A stretch of DNA of 32,074 nucleotides, from positions 1-32,074 of the forward strand of contig NZ_JABFNS010000107.1 of assembly GCF_013116825.1 (NCBI RefSeq). Direction: 5' to 3'. This DNA comes from Myxococcus xanthus (GTDB lineage: Bacteria > Myxococcota > Myxococcia > Myxococcales > Myxococcaceae). The notes beneath the pieces are model-generated. The model did no database searches and had not been told where the DNA came from. It worked only from the letters and a program-made list of their open reading frames with translations. Shown in pieces: positions 7,257 to 18,999 of the stretch; the first letter of the stretch is position 1; each line of letters starts with the position of its first letter. Position numbers and translations under genes: made by a program.

Positions 7257-7944
7257 CCTGCACTGCCGGGAGGACCACCACGGTCGCTTCCGGCAACTGG
7301 TCAAGCAGGTGAACGCCACGGCGGACCTGCTCGTGTTGTGCGGCGACCTCACCGACCGCGGAATGATTGAAGAGGGCAAGGTGCTGGCGGAGGAGCTGTC
7401 CGCGCTCCGCGTTCCCTGCGCCGCGGTGCTCGGCAACCACGACTATGAGCACAACCAGGTGAAGGAGATTTGCGGCGAGCTGGCCAAGGTCGGCGTCCAC
7501 GTGTTGGACGGGGACCACTTCATCTTCGAGAAGGTGCTGGGCGTGGCGGGAGTGAAGGGCTTTGCCGGCGGCTTCGGCAACGCGACGCTCCAGGCCTTTG
7601 GCGAGGGCCAGACGAAGGCCTTCGTGCAGGAGGCCGTCACGGAGTCGCTCAAGCTGGAGGCCGCGCTGAGCCACCTCGACGTGGAGAAGAAGGTGGTCAT
7701 CATGCACTACGCCCCGGTGCCGGACACGTTGGAGGGGGAGAACATCGAGATTCGCCCCTTCCTGGGCACCAGCCGCCTGTCCATGCCCATTGACCACTAC
7801 GGCGCGGAGGTGGTGTTCCACGGGCACGCGCACCACGGCGCTCGCAATGGAAAGACGAAGAGCGGCATCCCCGTCTACAACGTGGCCATGCCCTTGTTGG
7901 CGAAGCACACCCCGGACCAGCGGTATGTGTTGCTGGAGGTGTAG
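7210..7944 (+). CDS. Calcineurin-like metallophosphoesterase
   Basis: A 244-residue metal-dependent phosphoesterase with all five family motifs: GDLH (Asp16, His18), GDLTDRG (Asp46, Asp49), GNHD (Asn76, His77), the histidine in IMHYAPV (His166) and GHAHHG (His204, His206). These bind two metal ions and hydrolyse phosphomono- or diesters; the sequence does not tell which substrate. I chose the GTG at 7210 because AGGGGA lies just upstream and the conserved fold begins a few residues later; an ATG at 7162 would add an unconserved tail. It lies inside the end of the nucleotidyltransferase gene, in a different frame, and probably shares its transcript. A hairpin follows the stop. Confidence 0.88.
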   Translation: MARDPGSKIRLAAVGDLHCREDHHGRFRQLVKQVNATADLLVLCGDLTDRGMIEEGKVLAEELSALRVPCAAVLGNHDYEHNQVKEICGELAKVGVHVLDGDHFIFEKVLGVAGVKGFAGGFGNATLQAFGEGQTKAFVQEAVTESLKLEAALSHLDVEKKVVIMHYAPVPDTLEGENIEIRPFLGTSRLSMPIDHYGAEVVFHGHAHHGARNGKTKSGIPVYNVAMPLLAKHTPDQRYVLLEV

Positions 7945-7965
7945 TCACCCCTCCGGGCAGCACAG

Positions 7966-7991
7966 TGTCGCGTAGCCGATAGTGCGCGACA
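7966..7991 (+). terminator. Hairpin after the phosphoesterase gene
   Basis: TGTCGCGTA (7966-7974) pairs with TGCGCGACA (7983-7991) over nine positions, one of them a G-T wobble, with an eight-base loop. It starts 22 bases past the stop codon. There is no T-tract, so it could also be an operator for the signalling operon that begins at 8176. The rest of the 231-base gap shows nothing else I recognise. Confidence 0.4.
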
Positions 7992-8175
7992 GGTCTGGCG
8001 GGTGGACGCCTGAGGACCCAGCGCGGCCTGTGGTACGCGGTGACTTGCTGCGTCGCCCCCGCAACCGGACGCGTCTCAACATGACAGGTGTTCCTCAGTG
8101 CCCCAAGAGTGGCCTGGCTGGCCGTTCGTGCCGTCGCGGAAGTGAGCGCGCCCTTTCGACCGTGCGGGAGGTTCG

Positions 8176-11649
<3,474 letters not shown>

Positions 11650-11664
11650 GGACGGGCGGGCGGC

Positions 11665-12486
11665 ATGAGGGCATCCAAGGACCTGGACATCGAGCTGAAG
11701 CTGCTGCTGGACGCCATCTACTTGAAGTACCACTACGACTTCCGTGGCTATGCCATGGCGTCGCTCAAGCGGCGCATGACGCTGGCCGCGGACCACTTCG
11801 GCTGCCCCACGCTGTCACACCTCCAGGGCCGCCTCATTCACGAGCCGGACCTGTTCCCGGAGCTGCTCAACTACCTCACCGTGCAGGTGAGCGAGATGTT
11901 CCGGGATCCGTCCTACTTCCGCTCGCTGCGTGAGAGCGTCGTCCCGCTGCTCAGGACGTACCCGTCCCTCAAGGTCTGGGTGGCGGGGTGCAGCACGGGC
12001 GAGGAGGTCTACTCGCTGGCCATCCTGCTGCGCGAAGAGGGGCTGCTGGAGCGCACGCTCATCTACGCCACGGACATCAACACCCAGGCCCTCCAGAAGG
12101 CGGAGGCGGGCGTCTACGCCGTGGACCGCATCGCCGCCTTCACCCAGAACCACAGCCAGTCCGGGGCTTCGGCCTCGCTCTCCGACTACTACACGGCGGC
12201 CTACGGGAACGCGGTGTTCGACCGCACCTTGAAGAAGCACATCGTCTTCTCGGACCACAGCCTGGCCACCGACAGTGTCTTCGCGGAGGTCCAGCTGCTG
12301 TCCTGCCGCAACGTCCTCATCTACTTCAACCGTGAACTGCAGGAGCGCGCGCTCGGGCTGTTCAAGGACTCTCTCTGTCGCAGGGGGTTCCTGGGCCTGG
12401 GGGCCCGTGAGTCCTTGCGATTCTCTCAACACGCGTCGGCTTTCTCCTCCCTCGTCTGGGAGGACCGCCTCTTCCAGAAAGGGTAG
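11665..12486 (+). CDS. CheR-type protein-glutamate methyltransferase
   Basis: A 273-residue enzyme of the CheR family, which methylates glutamates on chemoreceptors or related sensors using S-adenosylmethionine. An all-helical N-terminal domain (about 1-75) precedes the methyltransferase fold. Visible motifs are VTVQVSEMFRDP before the core, the SAM-binding VAGCSTGEEVYSLAI (Gly108-Glu114), ATDIN and LLSCRNVLIYF near the end. It starts 15 bases after the hybrid kinase gene and ends eight bases before the cheB-like gene, so it is part of the same operon. No chemoreceptor, CheA or CheW gene is present, so its substrate is probably not a classical receptor; the coiled coil of the neighbouring kinase is a candidate. 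It has no fused TPR. Confidence 0.92.
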   Translation: MRASKDLDIELKLLLDAIYLKYHYDFRGYAMASLKRRMTLAADHFGCPTLSHLQGRLIHEPDLFPELLNYLTVQVSEMFRDPSYFRSLRESVVPLLRTYPSLKVWVAGCSTGEEVYSLAILLREEGLLERTLIYATDINTQALQKAEAGVYAVDRIAAFTQNHSQSGASASLSDYYTAAYGNAVFDRTLKKHIVFSDHSLATDSVFAEVQLLSCRNVLIYFNRELQERALGLFKDSLCRRGFLGLGARESLRFSQHASAFSSLVWEDRLFQKG

Positions 12487-12493
12487 GGCGCAC

Positions 12494-13090
12494 GTGGACT
12501 TCGAAAGTCTCCGGGGCCGCATCGACGCCGTGGTGGTGGGCGCTTCCGCCGGGGGCGTGGATGCGCTGGTCACGGTGTTGCCCTCGCTTCCCCGCGCGTT
12601 CCGCCCCTCGGTGCTCGTCGTCATCCACCAACCCCGGGAGCGACGCAGCATGCTGGTGGACATCTTCTCCGCGCGCTGCGCGCTCCCCGTCCGGGAAGCG
12701 CAGGACAAGGAGCCCGTCCAGCCAGGGACCCTCTACTTCGCGCCGCCCGACTACCACCTGCTCGTGGATGAAGGACCTTCGCTGGCCCTCTCCGCGGATG
12801 ACCCGGTGCTCTTCTCCCGGCCGTCCATCGACGTCCTCTTCGAGTCGGCCGCGGACGTTTACGGTCACCGCCTGGCGGGCCTCATCCTCACGGGGGCGAA
12901 CTCGGACGGTGCGCGCGGGCTGGCCGCCGTGCGGGACGCGGGCGGGGTGACATTGGTGCAGCGCCCCGACACGGCCCACGTCGCCACCATGCCCGCCGCG
13001 GCGCTGGCGCGTGGCCCCGCGGATTTCGTGCTCTCGCTCGAACAGATAGCCGACCTGTTGCGGAGGGTGGGAGGTGGACATGAAGGCTGA
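12494..13090 (+). CDS. CheB-type methylesterase lacking the receiver domain
   Basis: A 198-residue protein that contains only the catalytic domain of CheB, which removes methyl groups from receptor glutamates. The triad is visible: Ser18 in GASAGG, His45 in VVIHQP and Asp138 in LTGANSDGA. Classical CheB carries an N-terminal receiver that controls activity; none is present here, so control must come from elsewhere, perhaps from the receivers of neighbouring kinases. The start is a GTG at 12494 preceded by AGGGCG and only eight bases after the cheR stop; an upstream start would run into cheR. Its 3' end overlaps the next gene by up to 17 bases. Confidence 0.88.
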   Translation: MDFESLRGRIDAVVVGASAGGVDALVTVLPSLPRAFRPSVLVVIHQPRERRSMLVDIFSARCALPVREAQDKEPVQPGTLYFAPPDYHLLVDEGPSLALSADDPVLFSRPSIDVLFESAADVYGHRLAGLILTGANSDGARGLAAVRDAGGVTLVQRPDTAHVATMPAAALARGPADFVLSLEQIADLLRRVGGGHEG

Positions 13091-14210
13091 CATGACGCAC
13101 CCGGTGAAGTGCCTCCTCGTCGATGACCTCGAGGAGAACCTCATCGCGCTCGCTGCCCTGCTGCGCCGTGAGGACGTCGAGGTGCTCCAGGCCCGCTCGG
13201 GAGCGGATGCACTGGAGCTGCTGCTGGAGCACCACGACGTCGCGCTCGCGTTCCTCGACGTGCAGATGCCGGAGATGGATGGCTTCGAGCTGGCGGAGTT
13301 GATGCGCGGCTCGGAGCGCACGCGCCACATTCCCATCATCTTCGTCACCGCGGGGGCACACGACCAGCGTCGGCGCTTCAAGGGCTATGACGCGGGCGCG
13401 GTGGACTTCCTCTACAAGCCGCTGGAGCCGCACGTCCTGCGGAACAAGGCGGAGGTCTTCTTCCAGCTCCACCGGCAGAAGCAGCAGCTGGCCCGCCAGT
13501 TGGAGGAGCTGACGGAGACGCTTCGCCTCAACGAGATGTTCACCGCCGTGCTGGGCCATGACCTGCGCAACCCGTTGAGCGCCATCCTCACGGCCGCGGA
13601 CCTGCTCTTCCGCCGCACGGAGGACCCCGCTGTCCGCAAGAGCGCCAGCCGCATGCTGACGAGCGGCAAGCGCATGGGCCGGATGATTGAGGACGTTCTC
13701 GACCTGGCGCGGGCCCGGCTCGCGGGGGGCATCCCGTTGCGCCGGAGCGAGACGGACTTCGGTCAGCTCGTCCAGCGAATCGTCCAGGAGCACCACGCGG
13801 CGTTCCCCCAGCACGCCCTCGACGTGCGGAAGGAAGGGGACCTGGTGGGGGACTGGGATTCGGACCGGCTCGCGCAGGTGGCCTCGAACCTGATTGGCAA
13901 CGCGCTTCAGCACGGGGACGCCAGCGAGCCGGTGCAACTCCGGCTGGATGGCAGCCACGCGGACGCCATCACCTTCTCCGTGTCCAACGTGGGCGTGATT
14001 CCCGCCGAGCAGCAGCCCTATCTCTTCGACCCGTTCCGGGGATGCTCACAGCGGCGGGCTCGCACCGGAGGCCTGGGGCTGGGGCTCTACATCGTCCAGC
14101 AGATCATTCACGCGCATCACGGCAGCGTGGACGTGGAGTCCGGCTCCGGCCGTCACACCGTGTTCCGCGTCGTCCTGCCCCGGCGGGGCACGGAGGTCAT
14201 CAAGCTGTGA
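13074..14210 (+). CDS. Receiver-histidine kinase (REC-HisKA-HATPase)
   Basis: A soluble signalling protein of 376-378 residues. An N-terminal receiver (about 8-125) has acceptor Asp62 in LAFLDVQMPEMDGF and conserved Lys in LYKPLEP. A short coiled coil leads to the H-box with His162 (LGHDLRNPLSAI). The ATP-binding domain shows SNLIGNALQHG, an altered G1 region (NVGVIPAE, where NxGxGI is expected) and GGLGLGLYIVQQI. It has no membrane helix, so its input is probably phosphotransfer from a partner such as the hybrid kinase. Two starts are possible: GTG at 13074, behind GGAGG, and ATG at 13080, behind GGGAGG. Both overlap the cheB-like gene. Confidence 0.9.
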   Translation: MDMKADMTHPVKCLLVDDLEENLIALAALLRREDVEVLQARSGADALELLLEHHDVALAFLDVQMPEMDGFELAELMRGSERTRHIPIIFVTAGAHDQRRRFKGYDAGAVDFLYKPLEPHVLRNKAEVFFQLHRQKQQLARQLEELTETLRLNEMFTAVLGHDLRNPLSAILTAADLLFRRTEDPAVRKSASRMLTSGKRMGRMIEDVLDLARARLAGGIPLRRSETDFGQLVQRIVQEHHAAFPQHALDVRKEGDLVGDWDSDRLAQVASNLIGNALQHGDASEPVQLRLDGSHADAITFSVSNVGVIPAEQQPYLFDPFRGCSQRRARTGGLGLGLYIVQQIIHAHHGSVDVESGSGRHTVFRVVLPRRGTEVIKL

Positions 14211-14214
14211 GCCT

Positions 14215-14278
14215 CGCCAGGTCCTTGTTCCGCACCGGCGCTCGTGAAGGCATTCCGGTGACGGGCGCTGACCTGGCG
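14215..14278. terminator. Nested inverted repeat between convergent operons
   Basis: Outer arms CGCCAGGTC (14215-14223) and GACCTGGCG (14270-14278) are nine perfect pairs. Inner arms CACCGG (14233-14238) and CCGGTG (14255-14260) sit inside. It begins four bases past the stop of the receiver-kinase gene and lies about 40 bases from the stop of the convergent DUF4340 gene, so it could stop transcription from both sides. Confidence 0.5.
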
Positions 14279-14318
14279 TGAATGGGCACTGTCTGACGGC
14301 AAGTCGGGGACGGGGGGC

Positions 14319-15860
14319 TCAGGGCGCCTGCTCCGTCTTCGCGGGCGGCTTCGGTGCGTCGGGGGCCTTCGCTGCTTCCTGCAAGTCCTCGGGCCTGGTG
14401 GGCAACGTCAGTCGTGACTCGGGCACCTTGAGGACGTCGGGGCCGGAGCCGCGGGCGTAGCGCGTGCCGGGCTCGTCGGGGACTTCAGTGCCGAGCCAGA
14501 GCCGCGCCAGCTCGCGTCCGTCCGCGCCCAGCAGCACGGCGCCGGGGGCGTCCTCCGTCACGCCATACCGGGCCCAACTCTTGGGGTTCGTCTCGCCGTA
14601 GCCCGTGGCCTTCAGCCCTTCCAGCGCGCGCAGCAGCGAGGCGAGCTTGAAGTGCTGTGCCTTGCCCCGCTGCGGGGACTCCATGTCCCAGTGCCCGGCG
14701 CCTTCGTTGGCTTCCGACGTGTTCACCACGGTGATGGTGGGCGCGCCACCGCCCGGGTGGAACACGATGCGGCGGACGTCCTGGCGCCGGAACTCCAGCA
14801 CGCGCCGGTCCTTCAGCTCCCGGACGCTCACGTCCAGCACGCCGAGGGCGTCCTCGGGCACCTCACCCAGCACGGCTTGCGTCCCCTGCTCGCGCAACGC
14901 ATAGGCGCGCGCGGCGCCATCTTCCGTCACGCGGGACATCCGCACGCGCACCGGATCGCCCGGGCCACCGGTGAAGCGGGCGTCCACCACCGGGGTCTCC
15001 AGACCCAACCGCTTCCGGGACTCCGGCGTGTCTTCGGGGAAGGACAGTGCCCGCTGCTCCACCAGGGACTTCAGCAGCTCCGTGACACGCGTCGCGTTCG
15101 CGTTGGCTGCCACCGGCGCGACCAGCCGCCAGCCCACGCCGTCCGAGTCCCGCGTCAGTTGATACGCACCCTGCGGCGCCTTCACCTCGATGCCCTTCAG
15201 CGAGCGCTCGTCGAGGGGTGTCAGGAGGTCCTTGGCGCGCAGGGCGAAGGTGTCCCGGTCCAGGGCCCAGCGCACCGTCCCCGCGGCGGCGTGGACCGCC
15301 GGCTCCGCGTCTCGGCGTACGTAGACGGAGCCGTCGTAGGTGTTCTCCTTGCCACAGTGCAGCGTCACCGTGCGCTGGCGAGCGGGGTCCTGCGCCCCCT
15401 GGCCTTGGGCGTCTGGCACGAAGGCCCGGGCCGTGACGGTGAAGAGGGGGGGCTTCAGGCCGTACGCGTCCAGGTCGGCGTCGGTGGGCGCCTCCTTCAC
15501 GGTGGCGCTGAAGCTCGAAGACGCCAGCGTGCCGAGGAGGGTCTCCACCACGGCCGCCTCCGCGCGAGCGGACACGGGCGCCGTCAGCTTCCATGTTCCG
15601 TCCTGCTCGCGGACCAGCTCCGTGGTGTCGCTCCGGGCCCGCACCGTCAAGTGCGTGAAGACAGGCTTCGCGGCAGGTGCCCCGTCGTCCTGTCCGCGCG
15701 TCTCCTCCGTCCTCGTGACGAAGAGGCGCTGCTGGGCGTCGGCTTTCCGCCGGGCCTCGCGCGCTTCGGATGCCTTCTCACCGGTGCACGCGGTGAGCCC
15801 CAGGCCCGCCGTGACGACGGTGAGGAGGCTCCACCGCCACCTTCCGCGGGCTGGCGTCAA
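14319..15860 (-). CDS. DUF4340 lipoprotein
   Basis: A 513-residue envelope protein of the DUF4340 type. The N-terminus has an Arg-rich n-region, a hydrophobic stretch and a lipobox (GLTAC), so it should be a lipoprotein. The body has repeated segments of the form seen in the family, for example REQDGTWKLTAPVSARAEAA and RDSDGVGWRLVAPVAANANA, each followed by a helix and an LxSF-type strand. These repeats suggest two or three similar modules. The start is TTG at 15860, which shares bases with the stop of the upstream gene (TTGA) and has GAGG eight to nine bases before it. DUF4340 proteins regularly follow GldG-like and ABC permease genes; the function is not known. It ends Pro/Ala/Lys-rich. Confidence 0.85.
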   Translation of the reverse strand: MTPARGRWRWSLLTVVTAGLGLTACTGEKASEAREARRKADAQQRLFVTRTEETRGQDDGAPAAKPVFTHLTVRARSDTTELVREQDGTWKLTAPVSARAEAAVVETLLGTLASSSFSATVKEAPTDADLDAYGLKPPLFTVTARAFVPDAQGQGAQDPARQRTVTLHCGKENTYDGSVYVRRDAEPAVHAAAGTVRWALDRDTFALRAKDLLTPLDERSLKGIEVKAPQGAYQLTRDSDGVGWRLVAPVAANANATRVTELLKSLVEQRALSFPEDTPESRKRLGLETPVVDARFTGGPGDPVRVRMSRVTEDGAARAYALREQGTQAVLGEVPEDALGVLDVSVRELKDRRVLEFRRQDVRRIVFHPGGGAPTITVVNTSEANEGAGHWDMESPQRGKAQHFKLASLLRALEGLKATGYGETNPKSWARYGVTEDAPGAVLLGADGRELARLWLGTEVPDEPGTRYARGSGPDVLKVPESRLTLPTRPEDLQEAAKAPDAPKPPAKTEQAP

Positions 15861-17428
15861 TTGTTGCGCCTCGACAGCCAGATGGCCAGGCCCACGCCCA
15901 GCAGCGTCAGCGGCATGAGGTCCGTGGCGAAGAATCGGATGCGGCTGAGCGTCGCCGCGTCCAACTGCAGCGTGGACACCTCGCGGTCCGGCGGGCGGAT
16001 GGTGATTTTCGTGAGCTGGTTGGATGCCCAGCCCAGCGCGTTCATCACCAGGTTGCGGTTGGGCTCATGGCCCCAGTTCGGGTCCAGGAGAAGCTCCGAG
16101 TCCCCCATCACCACCAGGCGCGCTTCATCAAAGCGCTTGCCCGGCGTGGCCTGGGTATCACGCGTCACGGCGGCCACCAGCACCAACTGGCCCGCCTTCT
16201 CGCCATCCGAAGGCACCGCGTTCTCCTCTGGCGTGCTCTCCACCCAGCCGTACTGGGACGTGAGGACCACCGGCTGCACCTGGACGCCCTGCGCCATCCC
16301 CATGCGCAGCAGGGTTAGGCTGCGCGGGGTGGGGAACTCCACGTTGAGTCCTCGCTGGTGCAGCGGCTTGCCAATCTCGTGGTCGCTGTAGAAGAGCGAC
16401 AGCACCACGAAGGGATTGCCGCTGTTGTACTGCGCGTCCGCGACGATGCCCTCGTCCACCTGCACGCCGTGCTCCGCCAGCAGTCCGTCCAGGCCATCAC
16501 GGAGACCGGCGTCAGCGAAGTAGAGCATGCGTCCTCCGGAGGCGAGATAGCGCTGGAGCAGCTCCCTCTCCGGCGCGGTGTAGGGCCCCCGGGCCCCCGC
16601 GATGATGACCAGCGCGGCGTCCCGTGGCACGTCTTGGACACCCGCGAGGTTCAGCGGTTCCGCGGTGTAGCCCTCCTGGAGCAACTGCCTCCGGAACTCG
16701 GACAGGCTGGCGCCCGGGTCATTGGGTGGCGCCTGCGCCTTGTCCAGTGGCCACTCCCCGTGGCCGGTGACGAAATAGACCTTCTGGGTGCCCACCGCGT
16801 TCAGCTTGAGGACCGCGTGTGTCAGCTCCTGCTCGGACACCGTGGCGAGCAGCGTGTGCGTGGCGTGCTCGCCCTCACCGCGTACCAGCACCACCGCTGT
16901 CTGGCCCTCACGCACCTGGTACCTCGCGGCCAGGTCCGGGCTGCGGCGCGGGTCCTTGAAGGTGTACTCGAACTTCCCCGGCGCTTCGGCACGGTAGAGC
17001 GCGAAGAGCGCCTCCAGCTGGCCGTACTGGGCATGCGCCGGGGGGATGAACGCAATGGCGCGCACCGGGTCGGGAATGGCGGCCAGCGTGGACACCGTCT
17101 GCGGCGCCAGCGTGTGGATGCGCGCCTGCGTCAAATCCCAGCGCCGGTTCTGCTTGAAGGCCAGGTAGTTCACCGCCACCAGGACGGCGAGCACGCCCAG
17201 CGTGGTGAGCACCGTGGTGGCGAAGAAGCTGCTGGAGCGGCGGGTGGCGAACTGGCCGAACTGCCGGTAGTTCGTCGCGCCGTAGATGCCCACCATCACC
17301 AGCCCCGCGCCCGCCTTCACGGCGGCGGTGACGGCGCTGTCCGAGGTGATGAACAGGGTGAACGGACTCGACAGCAACAGCAGCAGTCCGAACGCGCCCA
17401 GGACCTTGCCGACATGGGCCGCCTTCAT
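15857..17428 (-). CDS. GldG-like ABC-associated membrane protein
   Basis: A 523-residue protein of the GldG/ABC-type uncharacterised family. It has two hydrophobic segments within the first 55 residues, a third at about 70-90 followed by the typical NYLAFKQNRRWDLTQARIHTLAPQT, a large periplasmic domain (FVTGHGEWPLD and IIAGARGPYTAPERELLQRYL are family-like), and a C-terminal helix ending in LLGVGLAIWLSRRNN. In Bacteroidetes GldA, GldF and GldG form an ABC complex needed for gliding; in other phyla the role is unknown. I chose the ATG at 17428, one base after the permease stop; an ATG seven codons upstream would overlap the permease. It is translationally coupled to the DUF4340 gene. Confidence 0.85.
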   Translation of the reverse strand: MKAAHVGKVLGAFGLLLLLSSPFTLFITSDSAVTAAVKAGAGLVMVGIYGATNYRQFGQFATRRSSSFFATTVLTTLGVLAVLVAVNYLAFKQNRRWDLTQARIHTLAPQTVSTLAAIPDPVRAIAFIPPAHAQYGQLEALFALYRAEAPGKFEYTFKDPRRSPDLAARYQVREGQTAVVLVRGEGEHATHTLLATVSEQELTHAVLKLNAVGTQKVYFVTGHGEWPLDKAQAPPNDPGASLSEFRRQLLQEGYTAEPLNLAGVQDVPRDAALVIIAGARGPYTAPERELLQRYLASGGRMLYFADAGLRDGLDGLLAEHGVQVDEGIVADAQYNSGNPFVVLSLFYSDHEIGKPLHQRGLNVEFPTPRSLTLLRMGMAQGVQVQPVVLTSQYGWVESTPEENAVPSDGEKAGQLVLVAAVTRDTQATPGKRFDEARLVVMGDSELLLDPNWGHEPNRNLVMNALGWASNQLTKITIRPPDREVSTLQLDAATLSRIRFFATDLMPLTLLGVGLAIWLSRRNN

Positions 17429-17429
17429 G

Positions 17430-18233
17430 TCAGGCCCACCGCTGTGCATCCACCGTGCGGTGGGTGAGGAAGAGGGAGAAACCGATGACGGAGGCGAAGA
17501 ACACCAGCGACTGCGCGTCCAGCACGCCCTTGATCATCCCCTGCAACTGGAGGTCGCAAGCGATGTAGGAGAGCGCGGAGCGCAGCGGCTCCTCCGCGCG
17601 GCGGGCCACCTGGCCCAGCAACATCCACGCCAGCAGGACACAGAAGGTGAGGAAGGCCGCCAGCATCTGGCTCTCCGTCAGCGCGGAGATGAACAGACCC
17701 ACGGCCATGCAGGTGGCGCCCCATAGCAGCAGCGCGCCGTAGCCCAGCAGGACGGTGGACCACTCCAGCGCCAGCCCGGACTCGCTGTGGCCCAGCGCGG
17801 ACAGCAGCAGCGGGAAGACGAGCGTGAGCGCCAGCGTGGCGGAGATGACGCCCAGGCCGCCCAGGTACTTGCCCAGCACGATTTCAATGGGCCGCACCGG
17901 GGCCGTCATCAGCAGCTCGAAGGTGCGGTTGCGCTTCTCCTCCGCGAACAGCCGCATGGACAGGAACGGCGTGACGACCAGGGTGATGACCAGGACGCTG
18001 CCCCACAGCTCCACCACCACCCCGTCCGTGAGGTTGCGGTACATGTTGAAGTCCGGGGACATCTGCGCCCAGCCCACCCGGCGCGCCACGCCCTGGACGT
18101 CGTTGAACGCCTGCAGCAGGTCCATGAAGTAGAAGGCCGTCAGCGCCGCCATCGCCGTGAAGACGGCGTAGGCCCACGGCGTGGTGAAGTAGATGGACAG
18201 TTCCTTGCGGGCAATCGCCAGGGCGGTGCGCAT
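17430..18233 (-). CDS. ABC-2 type permease
   Basis: A 267-residue inner-membrane protein with six predicted helices, starting MRTALAIARKELSIYFTTPWAYAVF. The sequence MRLFAEEKRNRTFELLMTAPV and the following VLGKYLGG are typical of ABC-2 permeases of the GldF/NosY kind. It should form the channel part of an exporter with the ATPase encoded 30 bases upstream. It lies between the ATPase gene and the GldG-like gene. A GAGGA sequence about ten bases upstream could serve as ribosome binding site. Cargo is unknown. Confidence 0.88.
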   Translation of the reverse strand: MRTALAIARKELSIYFTTPWAYAVFTAMAALTAFYFMDLLQAFNDVQGVARRVGWAQMSPDFNMYRNLTDGVVVELWGSVLVITLVVTPFLSMRLFAEEKRNRTFELLMTAPVRPIEIVLGKYLGGLGVISATLALTLVFPLLLSALGHSESGLALEWSTVLLGYGALLLWGATCMAVGLFISALTESQMLAAFLTFCVLLAWMLLGQVARRAEEPLRSALSYIACDLQLQGMIKGVLDAQSLVFFASVIGFSLFLTHRTVDAQRWA

Positions 18234-18263
18234 GGAGGCGGGGTCCTCGAAAAGGGGCCGCGC

Positions 18264-18992
18264 TCAGGCGGCGGTCAGCTTGATGAAGACTTCTTCCAGC
18301 GACGCGTTCTCCGCCTGCCCGTGGATGCGGGCCAACTGGGAGATGTCGTCGTACGCGGCCATCTTCCCCTGGTGGATGATGAGCACCTTCTGGCACGTCA
18401 TCGTGACCTCCGGGAGGATGTGCGTGGAGAGGATGACGGTGTGCTTGCCAGCCAGGCCCTTGATGAGGGCGCGCAGCTCGGCGCGCTGTGCGGGGTCCAG
18501 GCCTTCGGTGGGTTCGTCCAGGATGAGCACCGGCGGAGAGCCGAGCAGCGCCTGGGCGATTCCCACACGCTGCTTGTAGCCCTTGGACAGGTTCTGGATG
18601 ACGCGGTCCATGACGTGCGTCACGCCCATGAGGGCGGCCACCCGCTCCAACTCGGCCTTGAGGGCGCTCCCCGACAGCCCCTTCAGCGAGGCGACGAAGC
18701 GCAGGTAGCCTCGCACCGTCATCTCCACGTAGAGCGGCGGCATCTCCGGCAGGTAGCCGATGCGGCGCTTCACCTCGAGCGGCTGGGCCTCCACGTCAAA
18801 GCCCCCGACGCGGACCACCCCCTCTGACGGCGGGAGGAAGCCGGTGAGGATTTTCATGGTGGTGGACTTGCCCGCCCCGTTGGGGCCCAGGAACCCGAGA
18901 ATCTCACCCGCCTCGACCTGGAAGGTGAGGTCGTCCACGGCCACCCGGTCTCGGTATCGCTTCGTGAGGTGCTGGACCTCGATCATCGGCAT
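18264..18992 (-). CDS. ABC transporter ATP-binding protein
   Basis: A 242-residue ATPase with Walker A GPNGAGKST, Q-loop near GYLPEMPPLY, signature LSKGYKQRVGIAQALL, Walker B VLILDEPTEGLD and a switch histidine in ILSTHIL. The sequence resembles GldA/NatA/CcmA-type ATPases. It powers the permease encoded downstream. Two starts are possible, ATG at 18992 and ATG at 18986; the first reads MPMIEVQHLTKRY. Neither has a ribosome binding site. The -10 box of the predicted promoter ends seven bases before the first ATG, so the message is probably leaderless or nearly so. It is the first gene of the four-gene operon. Confidence 0.93.
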   Translation of the reverse strand: MPMIEVQHLTKRYRDRVAVDDLTFQVEAGEILGFLGPNGAGKSTTMKILTGFLPPSEGVVRVGGFDVEAQPLEVKRRIGYLPEMPPLYVEMTVRGYLRFVASLKGLSGSALKAELERVAALMGVTHVMDRVIQNLSKGYKQRVGIAQALLGSPPVLILDEPTEGLDPAQRAELRALIKGLAGKHTVILSTHILPEVTMTCQKVLIIHQGKMAAYDDISQLARIHGQAENASLEEVFIKLTAA

Positions 18993-18999
18993 GGGCGCG

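Noticed and set aside
5808..7436. Long minus-strand frame running from the small lipoprotein through the nucleotidyltransferase gene
   Set aside because: Only its last 127 codons, with the lipoprotein signal, look real; the rest is the complement of the nucleotidyltransferase gene.
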